This document shows, one piece after another, positions 24,398-31,725 of a stretch of DNA of 42,909 nt (position 1 is its first letter; each line of letters opens with the position of its first letter). Below the pieces are notes generated by a model. That model did not search any database, was not told where the DNA came from, and was given only the letters and a program-made list of their open reading frames with translations. This stretch comes from XYB1-FULL-44-23 sp964502885 (lineage in GTDB: Bacteria > Patescibacteriota > Microgenomatia > CAZETR01 > Amesbacteraceae). The position numbers and the translations under genes are program-made. The stretch covers positions 1-42,909 of the forward strand of contig CAZCXU010000009.1 in assembly GCA_964502885.1 (NCBI GenBank). Direction: 5' to 3'.

Positions 24398-25435
24398 TTA
24401 TATTGTAGCAAACCATAGGCCGAGGATTGCAAAAAAAACAGAAAGAAGCCATAGACGAATAACCACTTTTGGCTCTTGCCAACCCAGGCTTTGCAAATAA
24501 TAGTGAATGGGGGTGACGGAAAAAAGTTTACGTTTAAATATCATCACCGAAAATAACTGCAGCATTTGCGACGCAAACTCTACAACGATCACTGATCCAA
24601 TGATAAGCAAAGCCACTGTCTTACCAAGAAGTAAACCGATTACTGCCATGACCGCCCCAAAAGCTAAACTGCCAGCATTGCCGAGCCAGATGCGGGCGGG
24701 ATAGATATTGAAGTACAGAAAAGCAATCAGGCTTCCTATCATAAGCGCCAAGAAGGTGGAAAGAACCGTATCTAACCAGTTTATTGAAATCGCCCAAAAT
24801 GCAATCATACAAATAAGAAGGATTCCAACTGCAAGTCCGTCCATGCCGTCAGTAATATCAAAACCCTTGCTGAATGAGGCAATAATCAAGGTAGCTATTG
24901 GGACATAAAAAATTCCAAAATTTATTACTCCCAGAAAGGGAATGTAAATAATTGAGATATGCAGATTGGCGCTCATCATGAGCGCAACCATGAAAGAGAG
25001 GCACAAAATCAGAAGATTCTTGCGGGTGGAAGGATCACCAAACTCCCGATCACTTTTTACGTTGAATATTTTTATGATGTCATCGTAGAGACCCACTAAC
25101 CCGAAGGATACAAATGTGAAGATCACGATGTTTATCTCTTCTTTGAACGAGTAGACTGTCTTTATTTCTAATCCCAAACGGGAGAAGGTAAGAAGCAGTA
25201 AAACATATAGCAAGGTTACCATTGCGATAATTAGCACGCCTCCACCTATCGGTGTCCCAATCTTCCATGATTGGGATTTGTTCAGTTTTGCAAACTCCAG
25301 AGCTTCACCCTTGAGAAATGGTGGTATAGGAGAGTGATGTGTGAGATGAAGTCGATAAAGTAAATTGATGAAAGGGACCATGACCAGGCTGGTAACAATG
25401 AAGGAAAAAATTAGGATCCCTAAATAGAGGGCCAT
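24398..25435 (-). CDS. mraY: MraY-like phospho-MurNAc-pentapeptide transferase with altered active-site residues
   Basis: The 345-residue polytopic protein is placed by WKIGTPIGGG, the DD pair in GLYDDIIKI, TDGMDGLA, YPARIWLGNAGSLAFG and TPIHYYLQSLGWQEPK. MraY transfers phospho-MurNAc-pentapeptide to undecaprenyl phosphate, making lipid I. Three positions differ from the family: the usual GDxGS reads GNAGS, replacing a catalytic Asp by Asn; NLTDGLDG reads DITDGMDG; and the PIHHHF motif reads PIHYYL, keeping one His. The nucleotide sequence confirms the first two. The gene lies between dgkA (16-nt overlap) and ftsW, exactly where mraY belongs. It may be an MraY variant or a related transferase with another substrate. 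Confidence 0.85.
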   Translation of the reverse strand: MALYLGILIFSFIVTSLVMVPFINLLYRLHLTHHSPIPPFLKGEALEFAKLNKSQSWKIGTPIGGGVLIIAMVTLLYVLLLLTFSRLGLEIKTVYSFKEEINIVIFTFVSFGLVGLYDDIIKIFNVKSDREFGDPSTRKNLLILCLSFMVALMMSANLHISIIYIPFLGVINFGIFYVPIATLIIASFSKGFDITDGMDGLAVGILLICMIAFWAISINWLDTVLSTFLALMIGSLIAFLYFNIYPARIWLGNAGSLAFGAVMAVIGLLLGKTVALLIIGSVIVVEFASQMLQLFSVMIFKRKLFSVTPIHYYLQSLGWQEPKVVIRLWLLSVFFAILGLWFATI

Positions 25436-25788
25436 AGCAGCACCAGAAAACGGGGATAAAAAATAACCAAAGCTATTGCACAGGCAAAGAAAGCATATAC
25501 AAGCATGGCAGCTGCAGCCGTATCTTTGGCGTATTTTGCCAAAATATCATACTTGCTGGTCAAGAGGTCGACAGTAAACTCAATCGAGGTGTTGAGAAGT
25601 TCAATTGCCAGACCAGCAGCTATTGTGAACAAGATGATAGCCAATTCATTGAGGCTGATCTGAAACACCAGTGAAAGAAGTAAGGCTACAGATGATAATG
25701 CCAGATGAATCTGAAAATTTGGCTGGGTCCTGAAGGCTGTCCTAAGACCGTCTATCGCATGTATAAATGAAATATGATGGGTTCTCAT
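25420..25788 (-). CDS. dgkA: Diacylglycerol/undecaprenol kinase
   Basis: The 122-residue protein has three membrane helices and the DgkA motifs: ELLNTSIEFTVDL (the E...N..IE catalytic signature) and AKDTAAAAMLVY. Gram-positive homologues phosphorylate undecaprenol to undecaprenyl phosphate; E. coli DgkA uses diacylglycerol. Next to mraY, the undecaprenol role is more likely, feeding the carrier to MraY. It sits between ftsI (30 nt) and mraY (16-nt overlap), a place often held by murE/murF. A -10 hexamer lies 8 nt before its ATG. Confidence 0.92.
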   Translation of the reverse strand: MRTHHISFIHAIDGLRTAFRTQPNFQIHLALSSVALLLSLVFQISLNELAIILFTIAAGLAIELLNTSIEFTVDLLTSKYDILAKYAKDTAAAAMLVYAFFACAIALVIFYPRFLVLLWPSI

Positions 25789-25796
25789 GTTAATGA

Positions 25797-25802
25797 ATTA
25801 TA
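25797..25802 (-). promoter_or_regulatory. Candidate internal -10 element before dgkA
   Basis: A perfect TATAAT (minus) lies in the 30-nt ftsI-dgkA spacer and ends 8 nt before the dgkA ATG. No good -35 is seen at 16-18 nt upstream. If used, the mRNA would be nearly leaderless and would start dgkA-mraY-ftsW-murG-ftsQAZ. Confidence 0.4.
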
Positions 25803-25818
25803 TCGCCAATTACATAAC

Positions 25819-27480
25819 TTAGTGAGCCTGAGGTGCTATTTTGAAATAACGAAACAAATCCCTTGCTACTGCGAACCAAAGAGGGGCCGCAGTGGTACTT
25901 CCCCATGGGGAAGTTTTTGGTTCTAGCAAAGTCACCAGCATGGTAAATTTGGGCTTGTCTGCCGGGGCAAATCCTACAAATGAAGCTATTACTTTATCCT
26001 TGTCGTAATGCCCAGCTATAGGTACCTGCGCTGTTCCGGTTTTTCCAGCTACTGAGTAGCCCGGTACACGATGATATCGAACCTCACCTTTCTCTACTCC
26101 ATTCTGCATAATTGATGTCATAGTTGCGGCAGCTGAAGGAGAGATTATCCGCTTAGAAGATGGAGGTTTGTCACTTAGGGCTACCCGGGGAGGAACGTAT
26201 CTTCCGCCATTTGCGATCGTATTCACCGCCGCCAGCATTTGGATCCGGGTAACAGCTATTCCCTGACCAAATGATGCGGTGGCCCAGTCAATATCGTACC
26301 AATCCTCATTCTTTTTCATTGAGGGAGTATCCTCTTCCTGGATATCAATTCCACTAAGCTTTCCGAATCCAAAGCCACGAAGGTAATCCAATAGCCGGTT
26401 TCTTCCCAATTTTCTACCAACATATACCATTCCAACATTGTCAGAATGCAGAATTACGTCTGTCATGGAGGAGTTGGGATAATACTTGTCGTTGTAATTC
26501 TTAACAGTCTCGCCAGAAATAGTCACCGGTCCGGAACAAAGCTCGCAATTTGTATCAGGAGAAATTACCTTTGCGTCCAGGGCAGCAGCCATAACTATTG
26601 TCTTAAACGTTGATCCTGGTTCATAGCCTTCAGAGACTATCGGATTACGATAAAGTATCGGGTCTGTCTCCGGATAGTGAAGCGGATCGTAACTCGGAAC
26701 ACTGGCCATGCCTAAGATCTGCCCCGTTTCCGTTTCAATAATCGCAATTGTTCCAGATTTGGCCTGATACTTTGCCAAGCCCTCCTCAAGGTGTTTAGTC
26801 AGAAGATATTGCACAGTACGATCTATGGAAGTGTGTACGTCAGCTCCCGGCTGTGAAGTTATGGTTTTTTGATAGCCGATCACAATTGGATTTCCCAGGG
26901 CATCTATGTCCTGCCGGCTAATTCCAGGACGGCCTGACAACTTACGATTATAAAAACCCTCCAGTCCAAAATACCCCTGTTTTTCCCCTTGTGCATCACG
27001 TCCTAAAAATCCAGTGAGATAGGCGCTGGATGTACCAGATGGATAACTGCGAGCTGATTCCTTATCAAACCCAATTCCGGATATGTTTAATTCCTCAATC
27101 CTCTGTTTTGTCTCAGTGTCAATGTTTGAAGCCAATCGTATCCATGACAATTTAGAATTTTTTGCCTGGAGCAGGTTTGGAAGTGCGCTATCGGATGCTG
27201 AAAATAGTGAGCCGAAAGCCAATTCCTTTTCATGAGGCAACCTAAGATGCTGAGGTTCGACAAAAGCGACAAAACTATCCACATCAATGGCCATCGGATA
27301 GCCGTCGCTATAAAGTATTGATCCACGCCTAGCGCTAATTACGCTTTTTTGACCATACTGAGAAACAGCCAGCTTACCCATCTCGGCATTTTTGAATATC
27401 TGCCAATAAATCAATCGCCCCGCAAGAAGCACAAACCATATCGCAAAGAACGTACGAAGGAGTTTATTTCTAACCTGCAT
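25819..27480 (-). CDS. ftsI: FtsI/PBP2-type division transpeptidase
   Basis: The 553-residue class B penicillin-binding protein has a membrane anchor (about 8-25), a dimerisation/pedestal region and a transpeptidase domain with all three motifs: S290-x-x-K293 in EPGSTFK, S346-D-N348 in HSDN, and K480-T-G in AGKTGTAQV. It cross-links peptidoglycan at the septum with FtsW. The start overlaps the ftsL stop as TAATG. There is no C-terminal PASTA domain. Confidence 0.96.
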   Translation of the reverse strand: MQVRNKLLRTFFAIWFVLLAGRLIYWQIFKNAEMGKLAVSQYGQKSVISARRGSILYSDGYPMAIDVDSFVAFVEPQHLRLPHEKELAFGSLFSASDSALPNLLQAKNSKLSWIRLASNIDTETKQRIEELNISGIGFDKESARSYPSGTSSAYLTGFLGRDAQGEKQGYFGLEGFYNRKLSGRPGISRQDIDALGNPIVIGYQKTITSQPGADVHTSIDRTVQYLLTKHLEEGLAKYQAKSGTIAIIETETGQILGMASVPSYDPLHYPETDPILYRNPIVSEGYEPGSTFKTIVMAAALDAKVISPDTNCELCSGPVTISGETVKNYNDKYYPNSSMTDVILHSDNVGMVYVGRKLGRNRLLDYLRGFGFGKLSGIDIQEEDTPSMKKNEDWYDIDWATASFGQGIAVTRIQMLAAVNTIANGGRYVPPRVALSDKPPSSKRIISPSAAATMTSIMQNGVEKGEVRYHRVPGYSVAGKTGTAQVPIAGHYDKDKVIASFVGFAPADKPKFTMLVTLLEPKTSPWGSTTAAPLWFAVARDLFRYFKIAPQAH

Positions 27481-27755
27481 TAATTTGTAAGTTTAGCAGC
27501 AACTACTATACCTGTGAGACTAGAAATCGCAGCTGGTTTTAATGATTGTTCTTTGGCAAAGGCTTCCACTTTATCCAGAGAAGTCAGCGAGTAGATTTCA
27601 TCCCTCAAAAGCTGATTTTGCTGTACCAATTCGTCGACACGATTACGAATCCGGGACACTTCACGCCCATCCGTCGAGCGAAAACTTCCCAGCATTACCT
27701 GTAACAACCCCAAAGCGAGCACACTGACTATTAATATTTTGTTTATTTTGTTCAT
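27480..27755 (-). CDS. ftsL: FtsL-like division protein
   Basis: The 91-residue bitopic protein has a short basic N-terminus, one membrane helix (about 6-24) and a coiled coil (about 33-70; VSRIRNRVDELVQQNQLL). This is the FtsL/DivIC pattern. Sequence alone cannot separate FtsL from FtsB, but the place between rsmH and ftsI is that of ftsL. It overlaps rsmH by 4 nt (ATGA). Confidence 0.8.
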   Translation of the reverse strand: MNKINKILIVSVLALGLLQVMLGSFRSTDGREVSRIRNRVDELVQQNQLLRDEIYSLTSLDKVEAFAKEQSLKPAAISSLTGIVVAAKLTN

Positions 27756-28576
27756 TTTTTTTTAAATGCACGAAGTTTGGCACTGGCGCTGCGACTATTA
27801 CGAGAAACTTCGGCAACAGATGCTATCACGGGGGAAACTGTAAGCACTTCCCCCAGTCCAGTGTTTTGCCAGTTATTAAATTGATCTTTGATGATCCGGT
27901 CTTCGAGCGAATGAAAGCTGATTACGACTATTCGCCCCCCGGGCCGCAGGACTCCGAAAGCTTGCGGTAAAGCGGCGGTGATGGCACCCAATTCGTCGTT
28001 TACGGCTATCCGAAGAGCCTGAAAGACACGTCTCACGGAGTCGGGATTACCAACGACCTTTGCAAGCTGACAGGTAGTGATAACCGGTCTGGCCGCAACG
28101 ATTTTTCTTGACAATTGGTTGGCGTTGATTAGTTCTCCAAACTGGAAAAGGATTCTTCCGAGATCTTTCTCGGAAAGCGAGTTGACCAAAGTCGCTGCGG
28201 TATTAGGCAAGTCCCTATCCATACGCATATCCAATGGACCCTCCCTTTGGAAAGAGAAGCCCCGAGATGCATCGTCTATGTGATGACTGGCTATTCCCAG
28301 ATCAAACAATACACCTGAGGCAGGAATCCACCCCTGCTCTTTAGCACACTCAGCAAGGTGGATAAAGTTGGCTTTTACCTTTGTAAGCTGGGGATGATCG
28401 GGTGTTGCCGCGATGGCATCTGCATCCTGATCCAAACCCAACACTTTTCCGCCCGCAGAGATTATTGCCTGGGTGTGTCCTCCGCCGCCAAGTGTGGCGT
28501 CAATATACAACTCCTGGGGCTGGACATCTAAAAACTGGCTAACTTCTTGTAAAAGTACTGGGACGTGATACTGCAT
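27752..28576 (-). CDS. rsmH: 16S rRNA (cytosine-1402-N4)-methyltransferase RsmH
   Basis: The 274-residue SAM methyltransferase shows HVPVLLQEV at the N-terminus, SAM motif I YIDATLGGGGHTQAII, LFDLGIASHHID, GPLDMRMD and ISFHSLEDRIIKD. It modifies C1402 in the ribosomal decoding site. It follows mraZ by 5 nt and precedes ftsL, the standard start of a dcw cluster. Confidence 0.97.
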   Translation of the reverse strand: MQYHVPVLLQEVSQFLDVQPQELYIDATLGGGGHTQAIISAGGKVLGLDQDADAIAATPDHPQLTKVKANFIHLAECAKEQGWIPASGVLFDLGIASHHIDDASRGFSFQREGPLDMRMDRDLPNTAATLVNSLSEKDLGRILFQFGELINANQLSRKIVAARPVITTCQLAKVVGNPDSVRRVFQALRIAVNDELGAITAALPQAFGVLRPGGRIVVISFHSLEDRIIKDQFNNWQNTGLGEVLTVSPVIASVAEVSRNSRSASAKLRAFKKK

Positions 28577-28581
28577 CAGGT

Positions 28582-29016
28582 TTAGATGACCGCATCGGAT
28601 AGCTTTTCTGCTATTTCCTCCTTGCGGGAACTTAACTGGGCAGTGTAACGGTCATACTCTGACTTATTCCAAATTTCGATACGATCCACGGCGCCAGCCA
28701 CAACACATTCAGAACCATCCATATTCGCTGCCTTTTTTAGGTAATCAGGAATCAGTATTCTCCCTTGAGCGTCAAGCTCTGCCTCCGTGGCTTTGAAGCT
28801 AAGGCTTCGGATAAAGCTGCGTGCATCTGATTTGGTAAGTGGCAGAGACCGTAAACGATCAACAAGCTGCTCCCACGCTGCTTTGGGATAGAGGAAAAGA
28901 CATCCATCCAGCCCTTCGCTCAGAACTGCGCCTTCAGAGAGCTGCGAACGAAATTTTTTGGGCACAGATAACCTTCCTTTTTCTTCCAAATGGTGTTCAA
29001 ATTGTCCTATAAACAT
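28582..29016 (-). CDS. mraZ: Transcriptional regulator MraZ
   Basis: The 144-residue protein has two SpoVT/AbrB-like halves: FIGQFEHHLEEKGRLSVPKKFR and AELDAQGRILIPDYL, each with the DxxGRxxxP pattern (the first reads EKGRLSVP). MraZ forms a ring that binds direct repeats before its own gene and controls the dcw operon. Three such repeats lie just upstream (29025-29050), so autoregulation is well supported. It is the first gene of the dcw cluster. Confidence 0.97.
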   Translation of the reverse strand: MFIGQFEHHLEEKGRLSVPKKFRSQLSEGAVLSEGLDGCLFLYPKAAWEQLVDRLRSLPLTKSDARSFIRSLSFKATEAELDAQGRILIPDYLKKAANMDGSECVVAGAVDRIEIWNKSEYDRYTAQLSSRKEEIAEKLSDAVI

Positions 29017-29024
29017 ATACTTTC

Positions 29025-29050
29025 ACCACTTCTTACCACTTTGTACCACT
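29025..29050 (-). promoter_or_regulatory. MraZ operator: three AGTGGT boxes at 10-bp spacing
   Basis: Perfect hexamers AGTGGT (plus ACCACT) occupy 29045-29050, 29035-29040 and 29025-29030. The 10-bp period matches the known arrangement of MraZ-binding repeats. They lie between the -10 box and the mraZ ATG, overlapping the -10 and the predicted start, which suits repression. Confidence 0.85.
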
Positions 29051-29076
29051 ATGCTCTATTTTCACGAATGTGTCAA
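29048..29076 (-). promoter_or_regulatory. Promoter of mraZ and the dcw cluster
   Basis: A perfect TTGACA (29076-29071) precedes, by exactly 17 nt, CATAGT (29053-29048, four of six). The -10 overlaps the distal MraZ box. The expected start near 29041 gives a leader of about 25 nt. Confidence 0.65.
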
Positions 29077-29112
29077 GACAAAAATATACCGAAAGAAATA
29101 AAAGACTAGGAC

Positions 29113-29155
29113 CTGACTCTAAATAATTCGAATATGCTTTCAAATTCAGAGTTAG
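29113..29155 (-). terminator. Hairpin after the 29206 gene, possible weak terminator
   Basis: CTGACTCT (29113-29120) pairs with AGAGTTAG (29148-29155), an 8-bp stem with one G-U and a 27-nt AT-rich loop. It lies between the upstream operon's last gene and the mraZ promoter, where a terminator is expected. The following minus-strand bases are only moderately T-rich and the loop is long. The rest of the 189-nt region holds the mraZ promoter and nothing else I recognise. Confidence 0.3.
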
Positions 29156-29205
29156 ATGACAGGAAGCACCATTAAGAGGCAGCGATGACTGATACAAAGC
29201 AAAAA

Positions 29206-29715
29206 CTATTGTGCCGGAGTAAGTTCAACTGTCTGGCCAGACACAATTTCAAATGGATATGTGGCAGTATAAATTGAGTATCCAGCCTCGTTCCGAAGAG
29301 ATAGTTCCATTACAGCGTTGTCAATTTTTTCATGATAGGTAAACTTTCCACTGGACTCGCTTCCTAGAAGCTGACGATTACTATAAGAATCCCTGCCTTC
29401 GAGTTTTACCGATCCGCTGACCCCAGTCTGGATCTGACTCTTTTTGACAGTTGCATCGTAAATGAGGCTATATTCCAATGAACTCGCCTTGAGATTGGAA
29501 ACATTCAGGGTCACATAGTGACCATCTGCAGAGAACGATAGTTTTACAGTAGGTCTGTCATCATCTGACAATTGTTCTACATGAACTGGGGTGGGAGTCG
29601 CCACCACGTTCTTCGTGTCTGACTTACTGGAGCCGCCCGAGGACACAACAAATACTATGCCACCCATGATGAGAAGCACTCCGATCGCAATCAGTATAGG
29701 TATCCTGTTGTTCAT
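29206..29715 (-). CDS. Membrane-anchored protein of unknown function
   Basis: I do not recognise this 169-residue protein. Residues 5-25 form a membrane anchor or signal helix, followed by a Gly/Ser/Lys/Thr-Pro linker (about 26-48) and an extracytoplasmic beta-rich domain (about 55-165) with alternating hydrophobic strands, possibly an Ig-like sandwich. It starts 13 nt after glyS and so is probably co-transcribed with it. No catalytic motif, cysteine or lipobox is present. Confidence 0.6.
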   Translation of the reverse strand: MNNRIPILIAIGVLLIMGGIVFVVSSGGSSKSDTKNVVATPTPVHVEQLSDDDRPTVKLSFSADGHYVTLNVSNLKASSLEYSLIYDATVKKSQIQTGVSGSVKLEGRDSYSNRQLLGSESSGKFTYHEKIDNAVMELSLRNEAGYSIYTATYPFEIVSGQTVELTPAQ

Positions 29716-29728
29716 ATTTTGGATTTGC

Positions 29729-31111
29729 TTAATTTAACTGGTTTAGAAAATAAGAGTCAAGTTGTGTGGTTGAAATACGCTCCTGGTTAGCGGTATCACG
29801 ATGTCTGATGGTCAGAGTGTCGTCCTCCAGAGTTTGGAAATCAACTGTCAAACAAAATGGCGTACCAATCTCGTCCTGTGAGAAATAACGCTTTCCAATG
29901 TTGCCGCGATCATCCCATACCACAAGCAAGTGTAAATCGTTTTTAAGGTGCATAAATACCTCTTTTGCCTTAGATACGAGATTTTCTTTGTTGGAAAGTA
30001 GTGGAAATACTGCGGCTTTATATGGAGCAAGTTTCGGAGAAAGACGCAAAAATATGCGGCCGGAAGCATCTTTGGAGTAAGCGTCAAAAAGAACTACTGT
30101 GAAAAGGCGCGAAATTCCAAAAGTGGGTTCAATAACATGAGGAATGAAACGCTCGTTGGTGAAGCGGTCTGTATAACGCAAATCTACCCCAGACTTCTCG
30201 GAGTGATTGCGCAAATCGAAATCGGTGCGATAGGCCAATCCCCACATTTCCTTAAAACCCCAGGGGAAGTTGTATTCCAGATCTTCAGTACGGCTGGAGT
30301 AATGCGAAAGCTCCTCAGGCGAGTGCTGACGCCAGCGCAATTTCTCAGGCGGAAGACCTATGGACTGGGAAAAATTCCACATCTGGTTTTTCCAATATTC
30401 AAACCAATTTTCCCATTCATCCGGTTTGATAAAAAATTCAAACTCGGCCAAATCAAACTCCAGAGTGCGAAACGTAAATTTTCCCAAAGTAATTTCGTTG
30501 CGATAGGCCTTTCCCGCCTGGGCCAACCCAAATGGTAAGGCAGGGTGCAAAGAATCCAGGACATTTTTGAAATTCACAAACATGCCCTGAGCCAATTCGC
30601 CCCTGAGATAAGCCGTGTTTTTATCAGAGGTAATTATGCCAACGTTCGTTTCAAAAAGCTGGTTAAAATTGCGCGCCTTTGTCCAGGATGATGCGCGACA
30701 TTTGGGGCAGGTTATTTTGTGATCTGCAATTAGGGCATCTAGCTCACCCAGAGGACGACCTTCAACATTACCCTGTTCTGGGAGTGCGTCTTCGATAAGG
30801 TGATCTGCCCGGGTGCGATACTGACATCGGGTGCAGTCTATTAGTATATTTGTGAAATTCTGAGTGTGGCCAGACGATTCCCAGACCCGCGGGCTCATGA
30901 GATTACTAGTATCCAAAGCATACATATCCTGACGTGATGTTACAAAGTTTTGCCACCAAAGATCGAGGAGATTTTTCTTCAGCAATACCCCTAATGGGCC
31001 GTAATCATAAGTGTTTGCCAAACCGCCATAAATTTCTGACCCCGGATACACAAAACCTCTGCGCTTACAAAGGGAAATTACTTCATCCAAAGATGATTCG
31101 GTGTTTGACAT
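29729..31111 (-). CDS. glyS: Glycyl-tRNA synthetase, single-subunit (alpha2) type
   Basis: The 460-residue class II synthetase charges tRNA-Gly. It shows KRRGFVYPGSEIYGGLANTYDYGPLG split over the N-terminus, a zinc-like CTRC...CPKC insertion, motif 2 (AYRNEITLGKFTFRTLEFD), VIEPTFGISRLF (motif 3) and a C-terminal anticodon domain (LAPYKAAVFPL). This is the dimeric eukaryote/archaea-like type, also found in many bacteria, not the alpha2-beta2 type. It lies 9 nt after recO. Confidence 0.97.
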   Translation of the reverse strand: MSNTESSLDEVISLCKRRGFVYPGSEIYGGLANTYDYGPLGVLLKKNLLDLWWQNFVTSRQDMYALDTSNLMSPRVWESSGHTQNFTNILIDCTRCQYRTRADHLIEDALPEQGNVEGRPLGELDALIADHKITCPKCRASSWTKARNFNQLFETNVGIITSDKNTAYLRGELAQGMFVNFKNVLDSLHPALPFGLAQAGKAYRNEITLGKFTFRTLEFDLAEFEFFIKPDEWENWFEYWKNQMWNFSQSIGLPPEKLRWRQHSPEELSHYSSRTEDLEYNFPWGFKEMWGLAYRTDFDLRNHSEKSGVDLRYTDRFTNERFIPHVIEPTFGISRLFTVVLFDAYSKDASGRIFLRLSPKLAPYKAAVFPLLSNKENLVSKAKEVFMHLKNDLHLLVVWDDRGNIGKRYFSQDEIGTPFCLTVDFQTLEDDTLTIRHRDTANQERISTTQLDSYFLNQLN

Positions 31112-31117
31112 AAGCTT

Positions 31118-31123
31118 ATTTTA
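31118..31123 (-). promoter_or_regulatory. Candidate -10 element before glyS
   Basis: TAAAAT (five of six) overlaps the recO stop and ends 6 nt before the glyS ATG, the same geometry as the lepB promoter. A -35-like TGGAAT (three of six) stands 17 nt upstream at 31146-31141. It is weak on its own. Confidence 0.3.
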
Positions 31124-31681
31124 ACTTGTGTTGGATAGGGATTCCAGGACAGAATGAGAGGAGAATTTTTTCCCAGAGACATTTTCTATGAATTCGTATA
31201 TGTTTTGAGTAAATGGCTTGCCGGAGGGCCAGTAACCCAATACCTCCATCAGATTCACTAATCTGCATTTTAGGTTATCCTGCCAATTTTTTCCCGCCTC
31301 TGACACATCAATGGTAAAAAAACCCATCAATAAATCATATATCTCCTCCTGTGGTACTGATTCGGGCGTAAGTTTCTCTATGGCCTCACACATCTGATAG
31401 GCCATATTTACCCTACCAAGATGTTTTTTCCAAATTGAATGTGACTCCAAAAGTTCCACTTCCGTGAGGATATCAATTCCGGATTTTGTAGAAATTGCGC
31501 CTGCACGAACACGGTTAAACAACTCCAGTACTCCCGCACGTTTTGAAGAATTTTTTCGCAGGCTTTTTGCAACCAATGTCAATCGGCCATGCTCCTTAGT
31601 AAAAAATGTGATTAACTTATCCGCATTCCAACCATTGAAACGATTGATAACTATACCCTCAAATGTGTAGTTGCTAGCCAT
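31121..31681 (-). CDS. recO: DNA repair protein RecO, short form
   Basis: The 186 residues match RecO: an N-terminal OB fold (YTFEGIVINRF, ITFFTKEHGRLTLVAKSLRK) and a helical domain (VNMAYQMCEAIEKLTPE). RecO helps RecR load RecA on gapped DNA. Usual length is about 230-250; here the C-terminal part with the zinc-finger cysteines is absent. The stop is clean and followed by glyS, so this appears to be a natural short form. It begins 44 nt after the DUF4012 gene. Confidence 0.8.
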   Translation of the reverse strand: MASNYTFEGIVINRFNGWNADKLITFFTKEHGRLTLVAKSLRKNSSKRAGVLELFNRVRAGAISTKSGIDILTEVELLESHSIWKKHLGRVNMAYQMCEAIEKLTPESVPQEEIYDLLMGFFTIDVSEAGKNWQDNLKCRLVNLMEVLGYWPSGKPFTQNIYEFIENVSGKKFSSHSVLESLSNTS

Positions 31682-31725
31682 GAATTATCGTTTGATCCTG
31701 GTGCGACTATGACTGAATATTGAAT

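Noticed and set aside
29025..29050. Short direct repeats as a CRISPR-like or satellite array
   Set aside because: There are only three hexamers at 10-bp period, placed as an MraZ operator; there are no spacers or cas genes.
30137..30538. Plus-strand open frame of 133 codons opposite glyS
   Set aside because: It has no recognisable domain or start context and lies entirely within a firm synthetase gene.
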